Source of the DNA: Eubacterium sp.
GTDB taxonomy: Bacteria > Bacillota > Clostridia > Lachnospirales > Lachnospiraceae
Length of the DNA: 6,227 bases
Assembly (NCBI GenBank): GCA_022776205.1
Contig: JALFIK010000138.1
Coordinates: 1 to 6,227, forward strand
Direction of reading: 5' to 3'
The position numbers and the translations under genes are program-made. The notes under the pieces were generated by a model, which saw only the letters and a list, made by a program, of their open reading frames with translations, searched no databases and was not told where the DNA came from. Positions 6,078-6,227 of the stretch are shown here, piece by piece. Numbering within the stretch: position 1 is the first letter of the stretch; the number at the start of each line of letters is the position of its first letter.

Positions 6078-6227
6078 TTACAATTCTATTGCAAAAGATA
6101 AATAAAATATTACATAGGCAATCAACATTACTATTCCAACAGGCTTTTTCAATGTTTTTGTTTTCGCCACACCTGCCAAAAGAAGAAATCCGGCTGCCAC
6201 TGCCACAATGGTATCCACCAGAAAACC
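6078..6227 (-). CDS. C-terminal end of a membrane protein, probably a Na+/Ca2+ exchanger (CaCA superfamily)
   Basis: An open frame enters from the right edge and ends at the TAA (6080-6078), giving 49 residues. Two hydrophobic segments are visible: GFLVDTIVAVAAGFLLLAGV (1-20) and, after the basic linker AKTKTLKK, VGIVMLIAYVIFYLSFAIEL (30-49). A penultimate helix, a short basic link and a last helix of the form G-I-V-M-L-I-A-Y-V ending at the C-terminus is the arrangement I know from YrbG-type calcium/sodium antiporters. That family usually has ten membrane helices. The family call rests on this short piece and is tentative; an integral membrane protein is much surer. Confidence 0.55.
   Translation of the reverse strand, partial: GFLVDTIVAVAAGFLLLAGVAKTKTLKKPVGIVMLIAYVIFYLSFAIEL

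Overview
The window looks like a chromosomal segment of a low-to-moderate-GC Gram-positive anaerobe, most probably Clostridia of the Lachnospiraceae type. This is inferred from the strong AGGAGG-type ribosome binding sites, TATAAT-type promoters, Gram-positive signal peptides and the style of the phosphoglucose isomerase. No database search was possible. I see no tRNA, rRNA, insertion sequence, CRISPR array, phage gene or riboswitch.

Layout from left to right. (1) Positions 1-925, minus strand: the N-terminal 308 residues of a secreted surface protein. It has a signal peptide, a long Lys/Glu/Ser/Thr-rich stalk and the start of a series of about 108-residue beta-type repeats; the rest lies off the left edge. 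(2) 926-1251: its leader and an extended -10 promoter. The promoter abuts the rho-independent terminator of the next gene upstream on the same strand. (3) 1252-2991, minus: a 579-residue AraC-family regulator built as two copies in tandem, each an AraC DNA-binding domain followed by a GyrI/Rob-type effector-binding domain. (4) 2992-3224: a divergent promoter region. (5) 3225-4808, plus: pgi, glucose-6-phosphate isomerase, complete and with its catalytic residues intact. (6) 4824-4874: a terminator that works in both directions and separates the convergent units. (7) 4873-5997, minus: a two-gene unit of a secreted 292-residue protein and, directly abutting it, a small cytoplasmic protein of 78-81 residues of unknown function. 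(8) 6078-6227, minus: the last 49 residues of a membrane protein, probably a sodium/calcium exchanger of the CaCA superfamily.

The genes do not form one obvious pathway. pgi is a housekeeping glycolytic gene with its own promoter and terminator. The tandem AraC regulator could control itself, pgi (divergent) or the surface protein (next gene downstream on the same strand), but the sequence does not decide between these. The most unusual item is the internally duplicated regulator, in which the last helix-turn-helix of the second copy has lost conserved glycines.
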